64,000 nt of DNA from Sinohyriopsis cumingii (Eukaryota > Mollusca > Bivalvia > Unionida > Unionidae): assembly GCA_028554795.2 (NCBI GenBank), contig CM068838.1, positions 132,743,768-132,807,767 on the forward strand, read 5' to 3'. Positions within the stretch are counted from its first letter, which is position 1. Each line of letters starts with the position of its first letter. Shown piece after piece: positions 42,201 through 57,549 of this stretch. Made by a program: the position numbers and the translations under genes. The notes under the pieces were generated by a model. It had not been told where the DNA came from. It was given only the letters and a program-made list of their open reading frames with translations, and searched no databases.

Positions 42201-45200
42201 TTTATTAAAAACGTGTATAACAATATAGATTTACCCTATGCTTAACCACATAACTAATGACAAATAACAATAATGTACTTTGAAATATGTTTTTAATAAC
42301 CTTTAATATGCCCAGGTATGGAAAGCAAGGCAAGTGAATTAATAACCTGAGAAAATATCTTTTTGTAAATCAATCAAACTGTGCTTAAAAATTCTGTAAT
42401 TAATAACGCATGAAGTGTGAATATTTTCAATCTCAAAATATATAATACCTTTAAACATTGATGTTTAATTTCATTGTTGACAATAAAAGATTACCGTAGC
42501 TATTCATAAAAGATTAACTAAAGCACTAAAGTTGATCTATGAATGAATTAGATCCATATTTCCAACTGAAGCACTAAAGTTGATCTATGAATGAATTAGA
42601 TCCATATTTCCAACTGAAGCACTAAAGTTGATCAATGAATGAATTAGATCCATATTTCTAATGAATCGCTTAAGTTGATCTATGAATGAATTAGATCCAT
42701 ATTTCCAACTGAAGCACTAAAGTTGATCTATGATCGAATTAGATCCATATTTCTAATGAATCGCTAAAGTTGATCTATGAATGAATTAGATCCATATTTC
42801 CAATTGAAGCACTAAAGTTGATCTATGAATGAATTATCCATATTTCTAATGAATCGCTAAAGTTGATCTTTGAATGAATTAGATCCATATTTCCAACTGA
42901 ATCGCTAAACAGCTGAGAGTAAAATGGTGCTGTGTATGTCATGTGGGTGTATCTATTTTTAGAAACAGATTTTTTCTTAATATGGCTACACATATTAATT
43001 TTGTTACAACAGTTCACTGATTGGATTGCAAATATATGGTTTTAATATTGAGTGTTATATACTTGTAATATTGATATCTATGGTTAGATCTTATTTGTTT
43101 TGCTACTTTTATTGTATTTTCACAAAAATTCGAAATAATTGTTTAAAAAATTCTAGTTAAATCTTCAATCACATATATTTAGATCATGTTTTTGATGACT
43201 TGTATATTTTTCGTAATGTAAGTGCCAGATGAATTATGAATACAGCCTGTCTAATGAAGAGACACTTTCTAGACACCGCCATGTCTGCCATTATTACCAT
43301 TCTGTCTGTCGACGGGTTCACCTATTGTCTCAGACTGATACTTTTGAAAAATGTAATGCAAGCACAGCAATTAAAATCTTCACAAAATATATTTTGAAAA
43401 TGATTTCACCACATCTGCTGATAAAATATATACTGGTATTTACATACAAATGTTTTAAGTTTTTAAGCACAAGTTATGTTTTTATCATGAAATGATGACA
43501 GATGAAAACTTATGGAAATCTGGCACTGATAACAAATCCTAAATTGTTTGGGAAAGGTTAACTTAATTAGAGGCTCTTTAAGCAATGCAAGAATATAATT
43601 TCTTCAAGATGACAGTTTGTTTTTTGGGGAGCAAGACTAGGACATCATGAACATCATATGAGAAGCACAGGTTAGATTTTTATATGAGAAACAAAGGTTA
43701 AGTCTTATTCCAGCACGATTCAACCTTCAGTTCACTTGAAGCTGTCACATTATGATAGTAGATTGTGGCCAGTAATACTAATTAAGAATTATGTTATGGC
43801 CATTAAAGTTTCCTTGTAAAATTGGAAAAATTTGTATGCTTGCTGAAATGTTGTGATTTTAAATACAAAATATTTTCATTTCAGATTCCGGATGGCATGG
43901 ATGAAGTAATAGTTACAGCAACGGGATCAGGCATGCCTCTTTTGTCTGTAAGTAGCAACTAATGGCAAGTTCCACTGAAGGTTGTCAGATTTCTTCATTA
44001 TAATCAGTAAACCTTCTGTAAAACAAAATTTATTTATGCATGGCATCTAACCAACTGAAAGCAACTTCATAGACCCAGATATGTCATGGCATAATGTACT
44101 TTCATAAAACTTAGGGTCTACATGTATGTTCTTTTATCTTGAATGTTAAGTAGAATGAACGGTATGGACCCCAATATGCCAGCTTGTAATAGCACACCGG
44201 CTAAGAGTCATCATTTGTCACAGTTGGGTGTGCATCATAGAAGAGCAGATTTAGTTGTGATTTAGGTTTTGTACGTGTTTGCCTTGAGCTGAAGGTTCCA
44301 GGTCTGCAGGAGCACGAGGAAAGAGTTGAAATCAGAGGATTCCAGGTCTTTCCCATGTGCTTCAGCAAATTATGTCTGATTTTCATTGTTTCTGCCACTA
44401 AGGCAAGGGTACATAGAAATGGTCCCAGTCCATCTGTCATTCCGTCCATCCAGCTGCCTTGTGAGTGCTTCAGCATCCACATTTAAATATTGTTAGATCT
44501 GAGTGAAATTTACTATGAAGCTTCATCTCTAAAAACACCTCAGAAGATTTTGATGATGAGCACATTCATATTTCAGAGATATAGCCCTTGACCATCACAG
44601 CATAGGGACTGCTAATGCTTGCCCTTATGAGCACTCTAGGTTCCTTATTTATTATTGAATTTGTGAACACTCAAGCTTCGACATTTATTATTAAATTTTG
44701 ATTCAATTAGCTGTAAAATTGTGCTTCAACAAGATCTTATACGAGTTTGAAGGTGACCAGCTTTTTATCTTGATGACAGTTATGGACCTTGAAATGCTTA
44801 GAATATGGTAGGCATTCAACTGTTATGTGAATACTCCAACATTCACTTTTTCTGTTTGATTTGAAATAAAGTGACTGTGTTTTTTTTAATCTTAATAAGG
44901 TTTTGTATGTCTGGCGGGATCATATTTGACAATATTTTACTTTTACAGAGTTTTGGCCCTTCACTGATTTAGGGATGTCACTATTACCTAAACAATGTAA
45001 AATTCACATTTTTTTATTTGACTCAAACCAATTCGGTAATAAAATTCTCATCAGCAAGATCTCATGAGTTTGATGATGACCAGAGTTATACTACCTTTTT
45101 ACAGAGTTCTGACCCTTGACCAACTTAGAATAGCCATACATCATCTGGTTAATATCAGCCACATCTTGTGAGGAACATTATCTTGACAGATGAGTTTGCT

Positions 45201-48200
45201 GATGTAAATTTCAAGAAATATTTTGGCCATATTTTGCTGTGTTTCTGCCTATGATTGACTTGGTACTACATCCAAGCCCCTGTCATTCGCCCTTTAGTGG
45301 AAAGCAATGATATACAATGACCATGTTAAAATAAGCAGCAAATGTCTTGTTTTTACATAATCATTTGCTTAGTACAGAAATTATATACCAAATACCTAGA
45401 GTAAGATTTTTAAACAAAGTTAAATACAAAAGAATTGAATCAGCTGGTGTCCGAGTATGGCTGATGTAATAACATCAAAAAGTCTCAAATGAAGCCAGCA
45501 AAATCTGGCATGATCTTCTAAGAATATTTTCATATGTAAAAATGGAAATCTCTACAATGAATACAAAGAAAGAAGAATACAACAAACTTTTGTTTTGTTA
45601 TTTTTCACTTATTCTCCAAGACGATTGAAACATTTTTGCAAATTTTATTAAAGTTAACATTAAAAGTAAATCAGAATCCATTCTATGGGAAATATAAACT
45701 AAAGTTTTGTATTGATATATTACATGAATTTTTAGCTTTTGGTTAAAATAATCTTAATCATAGACAAAGAAGTAAGACACTGGATGAAAAATGTTCATTT
45801 TGTTTTAAGAGGTCATTAGTATCATATAGAATTAACATTTAGAATAAATGGATGCTTAACAGTTATAATGTTTCTCCTTGAATAAACCTAGTGGGCCTGA
45901 CTTTTTCATATTGAAAAAAAAAGTATGGGAGTGGGACTCATCATGTTTACAAAATTTGCCCAAACTTCTACTAAACATTGGAATTGTTTTTAGTATGAAG
46001 GGACAATCATAAGTCTTATGCAACATAACCTTACAAACTTTTCTTGTAATATCAGATGACCTATATTTACAATGTCAATGACAGTGGGAGAGACAGCACG
46101 ATCTACTCTAAAACCACCACATCTCATTCTTCAGATGAAAGCATCATAGTGGTGAACACATGTTTTGGAAGTCGGTAAGTAGGGTTCAGTAATTTGAAAA
46201 TCACCATACGGCTCTCCTTCATTATAATACACATCATCATAATGCAATTCAGAATAGTTAGGTCAGTACCACTCTGGGTGCCATGACCAAAATTATACAA
46301 ATTCATCACAATATGGGTCGAAAGAAAGCAGTATGAAACTTAGTGTTGTATCCTTATTTCCTTTTTAAAATAGTTATTTAATAAATGGTGATCATTTGCA
46401 TTATACCACAGTTTGGTATATAATGCTGTTCTCATTACATCGCAGTTCATTACATAACACTGTTCCGACAATGGCATGGCTTGGTACATGATGCGGTCAG
46501 CAGTTATGGACCCCATCTACATCATTGCAATGAGAAATAGCTAGAATTCGTCATAGAAAATACTTTGAATTTATTTATTTTTTCTAATGTTTTGTGTGAC
46601 AAGAATTGAAACATTGAATCGTTTCTCAAGCTTCATGTTAGTTTTCAGTTGATTTACATAATTTTGCACAAAATTCCCAATAGTAGAAATATATGTAGAT
46701 TTTATTCCATAATTCCTGGCTTAATTCTTACAGTGTAACAAAACTTTTGGCCTTCTACAACTTATGACACACCGTCTTTAGCAATTTCACAAGTCAACCT
46801 AATTATCCATGTTTTCTTCAGGGGATATTCTGCCCATAACCACACCTAAGCCACTGGGTGGAAATTCACCAAATTTGGTTCATATGTTGCCAGTGTGATG
46901 ACTACTTGCTAGTAGGGTATGCATTTCAGGGCTCACCCCTGGGGTCTCTGAGAGTGGGTAAAGGTAAAATATACCATCCTCCTGATGCATGCACCAAGTT
47001 TGACCCAAATGCATGTTAAAATGTCAGTGTAATTTTCGTATATATGACCTTTACTTCCTCCCAAGGACACCTGAGGAGGGGCCTTCAAACCATTGAAGTA
47101 ACTCTAATTTTGACAGTTTCTTTATATTTTCATGACTATTTTGTTCTTGTTATCATTCATTGTTGAAGGCAACAGATTCAGAATTATTAAACCCAGCACT
47201 GCTATGTTGTTTTTGCCTATAACCTAGCAACACAGCACTTTTTATTGATCAGTCCATTCATCTTGCTTCTTGCAGGAAATTATACTCACTCCTATTCAAG
47301 AGATCAGAATATTGTTATCATAAAACTTACTGGTAACTTTTTATCCATAAGTCATTAAGATAGCTGCCTTTTAAAAAAAGTACCAATTTAAGTCCAGATA
47401 GCTGACCTTGTGGAAAAAATACCAATTTAAGTCAAGATGGCTGACCTTTTAAAAAAGTACCAATTTAAGTCCAGATAGCTGACCTTGTGAAAAAAATACC
47501 AATTTAAGTCAAGATAGCTGACCTTGTGAAAAATGTACCAATTTAAGTCCAGATAGCTGACCTTGTGGAAAAAATACCAATTTAAGTCAAGATAGCTGAC
47601 CTTGTGAAAAATGTACCAATTTAAGTCAAGATAGCTGACCTTATGAAAAAGGTACCAATTTAAGTCCAGATAGCTGACCTTGTGGAAAAAATACCAATTG
47701 AAGTCAAGATAGCTGACCTTGTGAAAAAAGTACCAATTTAAGTCAAGATAGCTGACCTTGTGAAAAAAGTACCAATTTAAGTCCAGATAGCTGACCTTGT
47801 GAAAAAAGTACCAATTTAAGTCCAGATAGCTGCCGTTGTGAAAAAAAATACCAATTTAAGTCAAGATAGCTGACCTTATGAAAAAAATACCAATTTAAGT
47901 CAAGATAGCTGACCTTGTGAAAAAAATACCAATTTAAGTCAAGATAGCTGAACTTGTGAAAAAAACGTGCCAATTTAAGTCAAGACAGCTGACCTTTGAG
48001 AAAAGTACCAATTTAAGTCAGGATAGCTGACCTTTGACCTTGTGCAGAAAAACAAACAATGCTCTACTTACTAATGCTATATCTCAAAAATGTTCATTTT
48101 TCTTTTGGGAAAAAATAGTGTTGATTGACAAAGGAATTGACATATGATGAAAAGTTCATGAAAATTGAACAAGAAATGTTAAAGATCTCTATATGTTGTA

Positions 48201-51200
48201 CATGAAAAACTACATTGTTGTTCGACTGGGCTTCTATCCAACCCAAACAAATAGAGTCCAGATATAATTAAGTAAATATCTATACAAATGATATTGATTG
48301 ATTAGTCACTTCTGTAGTTGAATGCAGTTTATGCAATATCTGACAACTGTTATGCTTAGCCAAGTGGTACTGTGTTTATTTTCCTTTTCTCACTGTCTAT
48401 AAACAATTGTATGTTACCACTATGGAGTCCATATTTCTGATCCAGTTTCACTTAAACTTGGAATTTGGGTTTATATCCTTAATCAGATTTTGATCAAACT
48501 TACTATTTGCTTATATTGTTAAGATATCAACACATTTGATAATGAGTAAGACCACACATATTGATGTCATCATGCATCTGATTGGCTGACCTGATTTTGA
48601 TCAAACTTGGTATATATGCTTATAGTATTCAACTGTGATGAAATCGGTAATGAGTGAGATCCAAATATATTAAAGAGGTGATCTTGCATTGGATTGGCAG
48701 AGTTTGGGACAACTCTGGAGGCCATGTCATGTATCCAGTTTTTATTATATTTGGAATATATGCTTATATCATTAGGATCTCATATGAGTTTGATAATGAG
48801 CAAGATCAGTGCATATTAATGGGATGATCTTACATCTATCAGGTAAGCTTGTTATCAGTTTTGACTTCAACTTTGTGTTAGATATGTGCAACATCTTTTA
48901 ATGGGTTTGATAATGGTGAGATCCATGCATCATAATTGGTAACATAATCTTGGATCTGATTGGCTGAGCTTATTGTTTTAAAGATGTGTTCAGAATGTTT
49001 GACAAGTATTATTATTTTTTCAGCAAAACATCTCCTGCAACATACCCGATGCTACTCACCAAGGTTAAATTGCCATCAGGATTTGTTGCAGAGGAAGAAT
49101 CTTTTGGAATTAAAGAGAATGCTCGTGTTAGTCGTATTGAAGCTGATGGGAGAGATCTCAATGTCTATGTAGAAAACGTAAGATCTGTATTCAACAAATA
49201 ACATCAATGGCAGATTGTAAATTGTCCATATTTACTTACATTTCCCTTATTAGATTTTCAGAGATATCAAGTCTTGAAATTGGTAAAGGTAACTTTACTT
49301 GCTATTGAACTGTAATTACAGGTTTGATTTCTTCTTATAAGCATGTGTTTTTAGCTCTGCTGGTCTTGGTCCTAAATGACCAAGTTGCTGCTCAGACATC
49401 CAGTATGGCCACCACAGCAGCAGTCTTGAAAATCGTGTTATTGTTACTCCTCTTGAATGGAAAATCACTGACATAGGATTTTAACCACAAGACAGCTTAT
49501 GGTGTCTACTTGGGCCTAATAAAAGTTGTGCTGTTTTGACATCCAGTATGGCCGCCACAGCAACCATTATGACAATCTTGTTAAAATTGCCTGTCTTGAA
49601 TTAATGGTCATATTGGCATGGAGTTTTCACTAAAAGACTTTTATATCTAGTTGATTGAAAATGAAATGGTGCCAGTCTGATGTCCAATGTGGCCACCATG
49701 GTAGTCATCTTCAAGATATTGTTTTTACTACTACTCATGAATGCAATGTCGTATCAGCATGGTACTTTCACCAAAAGACATGTTGTATTATAGTCACTGA
49801 AAATGGTGCTTATCTAATGACCATTATTACCAACACAATAGCCATCATAAATTTTGTTTAATCAAAACTCATAACTGGAAAGTCATATAGACATGGGGAT
49901 TTTACCAGAAGACATCTTTTAGTGTCTAGTTGGTCTTAAATCAAATTGGTATAAGTTCCTTCTCTCCCCCCCCCCACCCCCACAATATGGCTGCCATATC
50001 AAATATAAAAGAAAATGGACTTGTGGATTTCTGGCTTTATTTTTAGCCAGTAGAGTTTTGGTCCAATTGAGGGATTCTTTATTCTAATAATTTCTACTAC
50101 TTTCATTTGTATTTCTCACATAAAAGTTAGAAACATAAAAAAGAAGACTATTATTTTTGTACAAAGTCCTGATTTTAGGTCTTATTTCTGTAATACAGTA
50201 AGGCAGAGCACTCAGAATTTTAAATGATGTGGATTTTATGCAGAGAAATAAGGTACTCATGTTAGGTCTTTATTCTAAATCTGTATGGTAAATCAGAGTA
50301 CTTGTACTTTTAGGAGAGATTTACTTTATATAGAGAAATATTGTCCTCATATTAGTTCCTAACTTTGTACATAGCAGAGTTATCCTACTTTTAGCAGAGT
50401 TATCCTACTTTTTGGGTATGTCAAATATATACAGTACAAAGATCGTCTTGAGAAATAGCAAATTTACATAGAAACAATTTTCAATTGGAAATTCACCTTT
50501 GAACCCAGTATTATTCATTAGGTATTGATTTTTGTGGTTTTCATGGTTGCCGTTGAATCCATTGCCCCATTAGTGGCATATCAATAATACAGAATTCACC
50601 ATAATTTTGTAACCATATAAATGGAGTGAAGTATAAATTGCTGAATTTAAATAGATATTACATAACCTGCTACTATTGTGTGGCTTCCTCTATTCAGACA
50701 GAAAATACCCCTTGACCATACGTTGATTCAAGAGTGTTCTGTAGTCATGCAGCAACTGCCCATGATCACTTAATGTCAGTTGTTTTCAGCTGATAGCTTT
50801 AAAAAGACATATAAATCTCTCTTCAGGGAAATTGCCTTTGCTTTGAGCCCATGTCATGAATTGTGCATTTTCCCAACAATTATCATTTTGTACAGGTCTT
50901 ATTACAATGAAATCAAGTATTATTCCTGTTCAGAATCAACTCTTTCCAGAGTTTTGGGCAATTTGGGTTCCTTTTTCATAATCTTGCATTAAGTTACCCC
51001 CACCCACTCCTATCCCCACAACAGGGGTGTTGGATACACTTACAAATATTGTAATTGAGAATTATTGTATTCCTTTTTTTATAGCTCAGGTAGTTAGGTG
51101 TCCCCATCCTTGCAGAATTGGTGTGCAGCCTCATATTGATTCTGTTTTGCTTGTTTTGAAATGTATGAATCTTCCATTTAGTCCAACTTGTGCTATATTT

Positions 51201-54200
51201 ATCCCTGAAGGAGGCTGCACACCAGTCTATACATTAATGTGTTTTAGTGATCGAAAGCATATTTGTTCTTAAAAGTTAATGAAGGATATTATTCGTCAGT
51301 ATTACTGTTTTATTATTAGCAGTCTCACCAAGCTAGTTTTTGTCTAACTTGATTAAAACTTAAGTATTATTGGTTTTCTAATTCTTTGAATCAACAGAAC
51401 TAAGCTTAGTATTGCTTACTTTTTGTGTTAAAACATCATTGGTTGTTTTAATTCTTTAATTGATTGACTCCTGCAAGGGTGAGTTCTTGCTGGTTTAATT
51501 AGCATTAACTTGCTGTATGCAAATTTATCATATTTTACAACTGCTTATGACTGTTCTGGTGGGCTTGTGGTTAGGGCGTCCAGCTTGGAAGTGGGAGGTT
51601 GTGGGTTCAAACCCCGGCCAAGTCATACCAAAGACTTACAAAAATGGTACTAACAGCTGCCTTGCTTGGTGCTCAGCATTAAAAGGTTAGTGTTAGGACC
51701 GGTCAGCCTGGTGTCAGGATAATGTGACTGGGTGGGACATCATGCTACATGTCTGCAGCATGATGCCCCAGTGCTAGAGATCACTATAAACTGCCACATT
51801 GCAGACATCGTAGCAATATGACTGAAAAATTGTTAAAACTACAATAAAAATCCGAATCACACATAGACATGATTGCTTACATTAAAGTTTTTCTATGTAA
51901 ATCTTGTTTTCAACACTTTCTTGAGCAGTGTCCAAGTAGGATGTGGGGAGGTATTGCTACAGAATAACCACTTTTGGTCATGTACACCACCTGCCTGTCT
52001 TGCATGGATTGCAAGAGGATAGATGGTTGTCCCTTGGCAGTCTGGTCACATGGGGTAAGGGACCTTGCCAAATGCAGACAAACTCATCAAGAAAGGAAGA
52101 AAGTCCATTCTTCCTCAAATTTTTTGGGTTTTCCTTCCCTAAGTCCCCTGGGTCTCAGGGAAGGATTGGCAATGTCTCTTCAGAGATGCTTTCAGTCAGT
52201 GGGTCCCCTCCCAAGGAAGGATATAAGTAGGTGAAGAGTGAGCCACACCTTCTGACAAGGGAGGAGCAGCTCCCTCTCTATTCCATTAGGACAATGAGTT
52301 GAGTCCTCCCTTTTGTTAGAAGCAATGCCCTCTTACATCACATAGGGCAGAGAGTGAGTCCCATCTCCATTCAGTAGGGAGGTGCAGCACCCTCTACTAA
52401 ACCACAGCTTGGTGTTGGGTGAGAGTGCATTGCATGACTCCTCCTATGAGAGTGAAGCAGCACCATAGAGTCATCCTACAGATCAGAGTCACTTGGCTGT
52501 TGACTAGTCATTGGGCTCCAAGAACTGGTCAGACAGGAATTGAATTGGACCCCCCCCCCCCCTTTCTCCAGGCTACCACTGAATCCTGCTTGGGATTTGG
52601 ACTTGACATACAGATATCAGACAAAGGGAAGAGGATCAGATCATCATGCCTCCCATTTCTATAATTCCACTAAATTCCAGCAGGATGTGGAGATTTCCAC
52701 TGCAGGCAAATGATTGGCCCAGCTCCTGCCTTGAGCTATGGACTTCAGGGCTTTGGCCCAATGGTAGAGAGGTTGATGCTGTAATCTTTAATCTGACATA
52801 AACATTTGGCCAATTTTAATAAGAATGTACTTCTCACTCCATGCTGTACAAATTAGTGTTCAGGCAGACTGCACTAGCAATGGTGTGGCTTTCATAGCAA
52901 ACAAATGGAAAATTTATTTTAAACCTAATATCCAGAATTGCTTGGCCAGTTTTAATCAAACTGGGTAGGACTCTTTTATTTTTGAATTTAGACATCTCTA
53001 GAATGACTGAGCCAGTTTTTTTTACCAAACTTGTTTGGACTGTTCATTAGGATATGCCGTATGAATGTCTGTTTGGGGTGAATCCCTAGCAACTATGTGG
53101 CTTCCTTAGTAACCAAATGGAAGTCTGATTTTCAGCTTCTCAAAACTGCCTAGGCAATTTCAATCGAACTTCATAGAAATGTTTTCATAGAACTTGCATG
53201 AAATCAATTTAGAATGGCTTCCCTGGCAATAATGTGGCTTCCATAGCAAACATGGAAAATCCTTTTAAAATTTTTATAGAATGGCCAAGCTAGTTTTGAT
53301 CAGATGTTAGTTGAAAACTACTTGTGAAAACCACAACAAAGTTCCATCAATTAGCAGAATTATTATAACTTTTTGTTGGAACTGAGAGTAACCTCACGTT
53401 TGAATTTACCTATTGCTACAGAAAACCTATGATGCATACTTTTTTCTAATGTTCAGGTGAAACCTGGCTCAGAGGCGTGTTTCCAGGTGAAACTTTTACA
53501 GACAGCAAAGGTTACGAATGTTCAGCCAACACCCATCATCACAATGGACTACTATGACCCAGGTCAGTTTATTTTTTATATATTAGGGCAAGGTGTCCTT
53601 ACTTCTCAGTTGTATCCACTTCATTCCTGACCATGATTTGGTTATGTCAGTCCTAACATTTAGGCTCATTGATAAGAGTCCAACTGCAAACAACATAGAC
53701 CCTGATCTGCCATCATATAATGTGCCAGGGTCTCTGTCGTGTGTTCTAATGATTACTCCTAACAAACTGCAGACCCAGATCTGTCAGTGCATCATGTGAC
53801 AGCAGTTGTTGTTATTGTTGTGGGGTTTAACGCCATTTTTCAGCTCACGATAGGCTATGCATGGCGGCCAGTATCAATGGTGGAAAACCCCAGGAAGAAC
53901 CACCGACCCATGAAAAACTAATGGCAAGCTTTCTCCCATACCCACATTGGCCGAATCCTAGACTCGAACCCCCACAGACAAAGGTGATATGGCAGTGATC
54001 CGTAATGGAGAGTGTTTTATACCACTTGGGGCCCCTCATGCGACAGCAGATCAAGTTCTGTGAAGTATGCAGGTGGACTCAACTTACAAGCAAGTTTATA
54101 TGGTATTCATTCCAAGATTACAAAAACTACAGATGTATAGAGAAATTAAATGTTTCCATATCTATATGCTTTATATAAATAACCTAATTCAACTTTAAGG

Positions 54201-57200
54201 CCACTAAAGCAATTTCAAAATTTTCTTAAATACATTCTTCAGCTGCCACATTTTTTCTGTTACGGCAATTTTTTTAAAAACACTGAAAAATTTAATTTTT
54301 GGTGGAGAAAACCCCAAGTTAACAGAGCAAACAAAACCAAGTGACACAGAGAAATTAAATTTGATTGGCATGTTTGAATTTATATGCATATGTAGACAAC
54401 CTGGGTATATTTTCATATTGCTGTTTTCATATTTTCCATAAATTAGTTAACTTGTACGATCTGGCTGCAGTTGGGGACCGTTTCTTGTTCTTTATTTATC
54501 TTTATAAAGTGTTTAAACTGGTTTCAATGGATTTTAAATATATTTATAAAATATTCCCATTTATAGTACAGTATAAGGTTTGATTGGCTATGCATGTTCA
54601 TATCCAGTAGGTGATATATTGACATAGACAGAGGAATGGTTTCACATAAGCTCTCTGTGTTTTCAAAATAGTTATTTACACAGTCATAGCTTTCTTAAGC
54701 TTTAGATCATCATATACAACCCAAGTTTATGGAGTGCAAAAAAGATTACTACAAATAAATACACTTTACACCTGCACAAAGCCCAAATAGAGTGCTGGCC
54801 ATCCCCATGTATATGCTTTTATTAAGAAAGTGAGGAAACACTTTGGTCATTTACCACATTTCAAAACAGATATTTAAGTAAATTCCTGATCTTTCTACCC
54901 AATGTTTGAAATCAAACTAAACAGTCTATTTGTCTTGCAAATATTAATACGGTAAATTGCCAATTTTTTTTTTATATAGAGAATTAAGAATGGAGGTAGG
55001 AAACACATGTATTTTTATAATCTTACCGGTCGACAGAATTTACAGTGTCATGACATCCATGTGTTTGCTTTTTCATTTTGATGCAATATGTTTAGCTTTT
55101 TACCATTTACTCTTACCAAACTTTGAGGATGGCATGCACATGGGGGTAAGAAACAAGCAAATTGATTTTATGGGTCAAAGGCCAGTGACCAAATTAAGAA
55201 ATGTGGTTTCCGCACAAAAACATTAGTCCTACTTTACAGACGACTTAAATTCATGGCAAGGAAAAGGCCAATAGAGTTGGGGGTTAAAAGTTAAAAGGTT
55301 AAGGTTACTGAATTAAAACAGATAAATGGTTACTGAATTAAAACAGATAAATGGTGTTTAGATGCCAGACATATGGCAAAGCACACTATATTATGTATGT
55401 TACCAATTTGGTTTTTGCACAAAAACTTTAGTTGTCCTCCATGCACAGCTACCAAACATTGTGGATGGCTTGCATTTGGGATTAAGGATGAACCCTGTCA
55501 TGTTCAGACTTCAGAGGTCAAGGTCATTGTGACTGAAACAAGAGAACAATTTCTGCTCTGTCAAGTGCAGTTACAAAACTTTATGGATTGCATGCAATAG
55601 GAGTAAGGAAAAACCCTGTCAATTTCAAAGTCAGAACATAAAGGTCATCGTTGGTTTAAAAAAGAACCCCATTGTTTTTAAGTCAAAATGTCCATGGTCA
55701 AGTTCATTGATTGAAATAATAAAGAAAATGGTTCCTGCAAAGTAACAATAATTCTACATAACACACCTCAACCAAACTATGTTTGGCTTTGCACTCAGGG
55801 GAAAAAAGAAGCCTATTGATTTGGTGGTCAAAAGGGCAAAGGTCAGGGTCAATCTAACTGAAAGATAAAAAAAACATTTCTGTGCAGAAAATGTCAATTA
55901 CCTGCATAGAGGACTATTTTGATTTTGTTGGTTTTAATGATGCTTTTAACATTAATGGCTCTATTATGTTGAAATGGGAGATGTCTTTTCCCAAGGACAC
56001 ACACAGCTAACCCAGACTCACCTGGGTGAGTATTGAACCCATGACCCTTGGATTACAAATCCAGTGCTCTACCAACTGAGCTAAGCTTCATAGAAGACTA
56101 TTAAACATGGGGTGGGCATATAATGCCCAGTTCACAGTGCTCCTTATACAATAACATTTGTTACACATCACAAACCTAGATCAGACTTTGTGGATGGCTT
56201 GTGGTAAAGAAGCCCCTTTATTTGGAGGTCAAAAGTTTAAAGGCCAGGGTCACTGTTATTGAAAGAAGACAAATTGTTTTTGCACATTAACTTCACCTTT
56301 CATCAGATCTTGACCAAAGAAGTCTACTGGTTTAGGGGTTCAAAGAGTTAAATGTCAAGGTGACTGAAAAATGGAAAAATGGTTTATGTGTGAAAATTCA
56401 AGTTTCAGGAATGTACCTTCATCAAAGTGTTTCTAAGGCTTATACTCTGGTTAGGAAAGAAGTCTTTTGATTTGGGCCGAGAGGTGACTGTGACAGGAAG
56501 AAGATAAGGGGTTTTTGCACAAAAAACATCATTTCTTGACCAAAGTTTGTGGAAGACACGCACTTGTGGTAAAAAAGACCAGTTGTTTTGGCATCAAAAG
56601 GTTAGAAGGTCAATGGGTTCTGCACATTAACATTTGTTTTCGAGTAAGTACCTTTACCAAACTTTGTGGATGGTTGGGAGAAAGCTACCTATAGATCTTA
56701 GATCCAAAGTTTTACAGTCATGGTAAGTCAACTAAGAAAATAATGGTTTTACACTGCAAGTTTAAAGTCTTCATACTAATTGTCAATCATCTCCCGAGTC
56801 AACTGTGCCGTACTAATGCCTATGTAAATGAGTATTAAGCACACGATTCAAAGCACTTTTGTTGATATGACCTCTTCGGAATATTAATTCAACTTTTAAT
56901 AAAAGAAGGGCTTTATATCATGCTTTTTCTCCAACATAAAAATGTAAGTTACTCAAAATACTGTAATTCTGATTCAGGAGAAAAGTAACTGATTATTATT
57001 CATTCCATTAAATTTGGTTAGCATAGATTCAGTATGGCTTGTTTTTAACAGTATGAAATAGGATTTTAAGATCAAACACACCTCAGGATTATTTTTCCTC
57101 CTTTTTAATGCCCCTATGATGTTCTGTGGAGGAGGCATGTAGTATTGATTGTTTATGTCTGTCCCATCCCTACATGTCACGTTTCTTTCTATCTGTGATG

Positions 57201-57476
57201 AAATTAATTTCCATCCATTAATTTTGAGAGACCTCTTTTGGCATGAAGCTTTGTGGGGTGGGAGAGAAAATAGACACATGAAGATATGTTTGAACAAAAA
57301 AAAATAGCACTACTAATAATAAAAATAACCTCATAACAAAACCAACAAGCCTCACAATCACTAACATAGACTAATTGAAGATGAACAGGAGTTTGTGTCC
57401 ATAAGTAAGGGGTACTTATGATGATGAATTGCTATGCTGTTTAAGGGTGAAATGATTTGTCCATACTTTTGCTGTA

Positions 57477-57549
<73 letters not shown>

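Noticed and set aside
56014..56092. Functional tRNA-Thr gene
   Set aside because: A and B boxes and an anticodon arm are present, but the acceptor stem does not pair and the sequence runs into repeat DNA.
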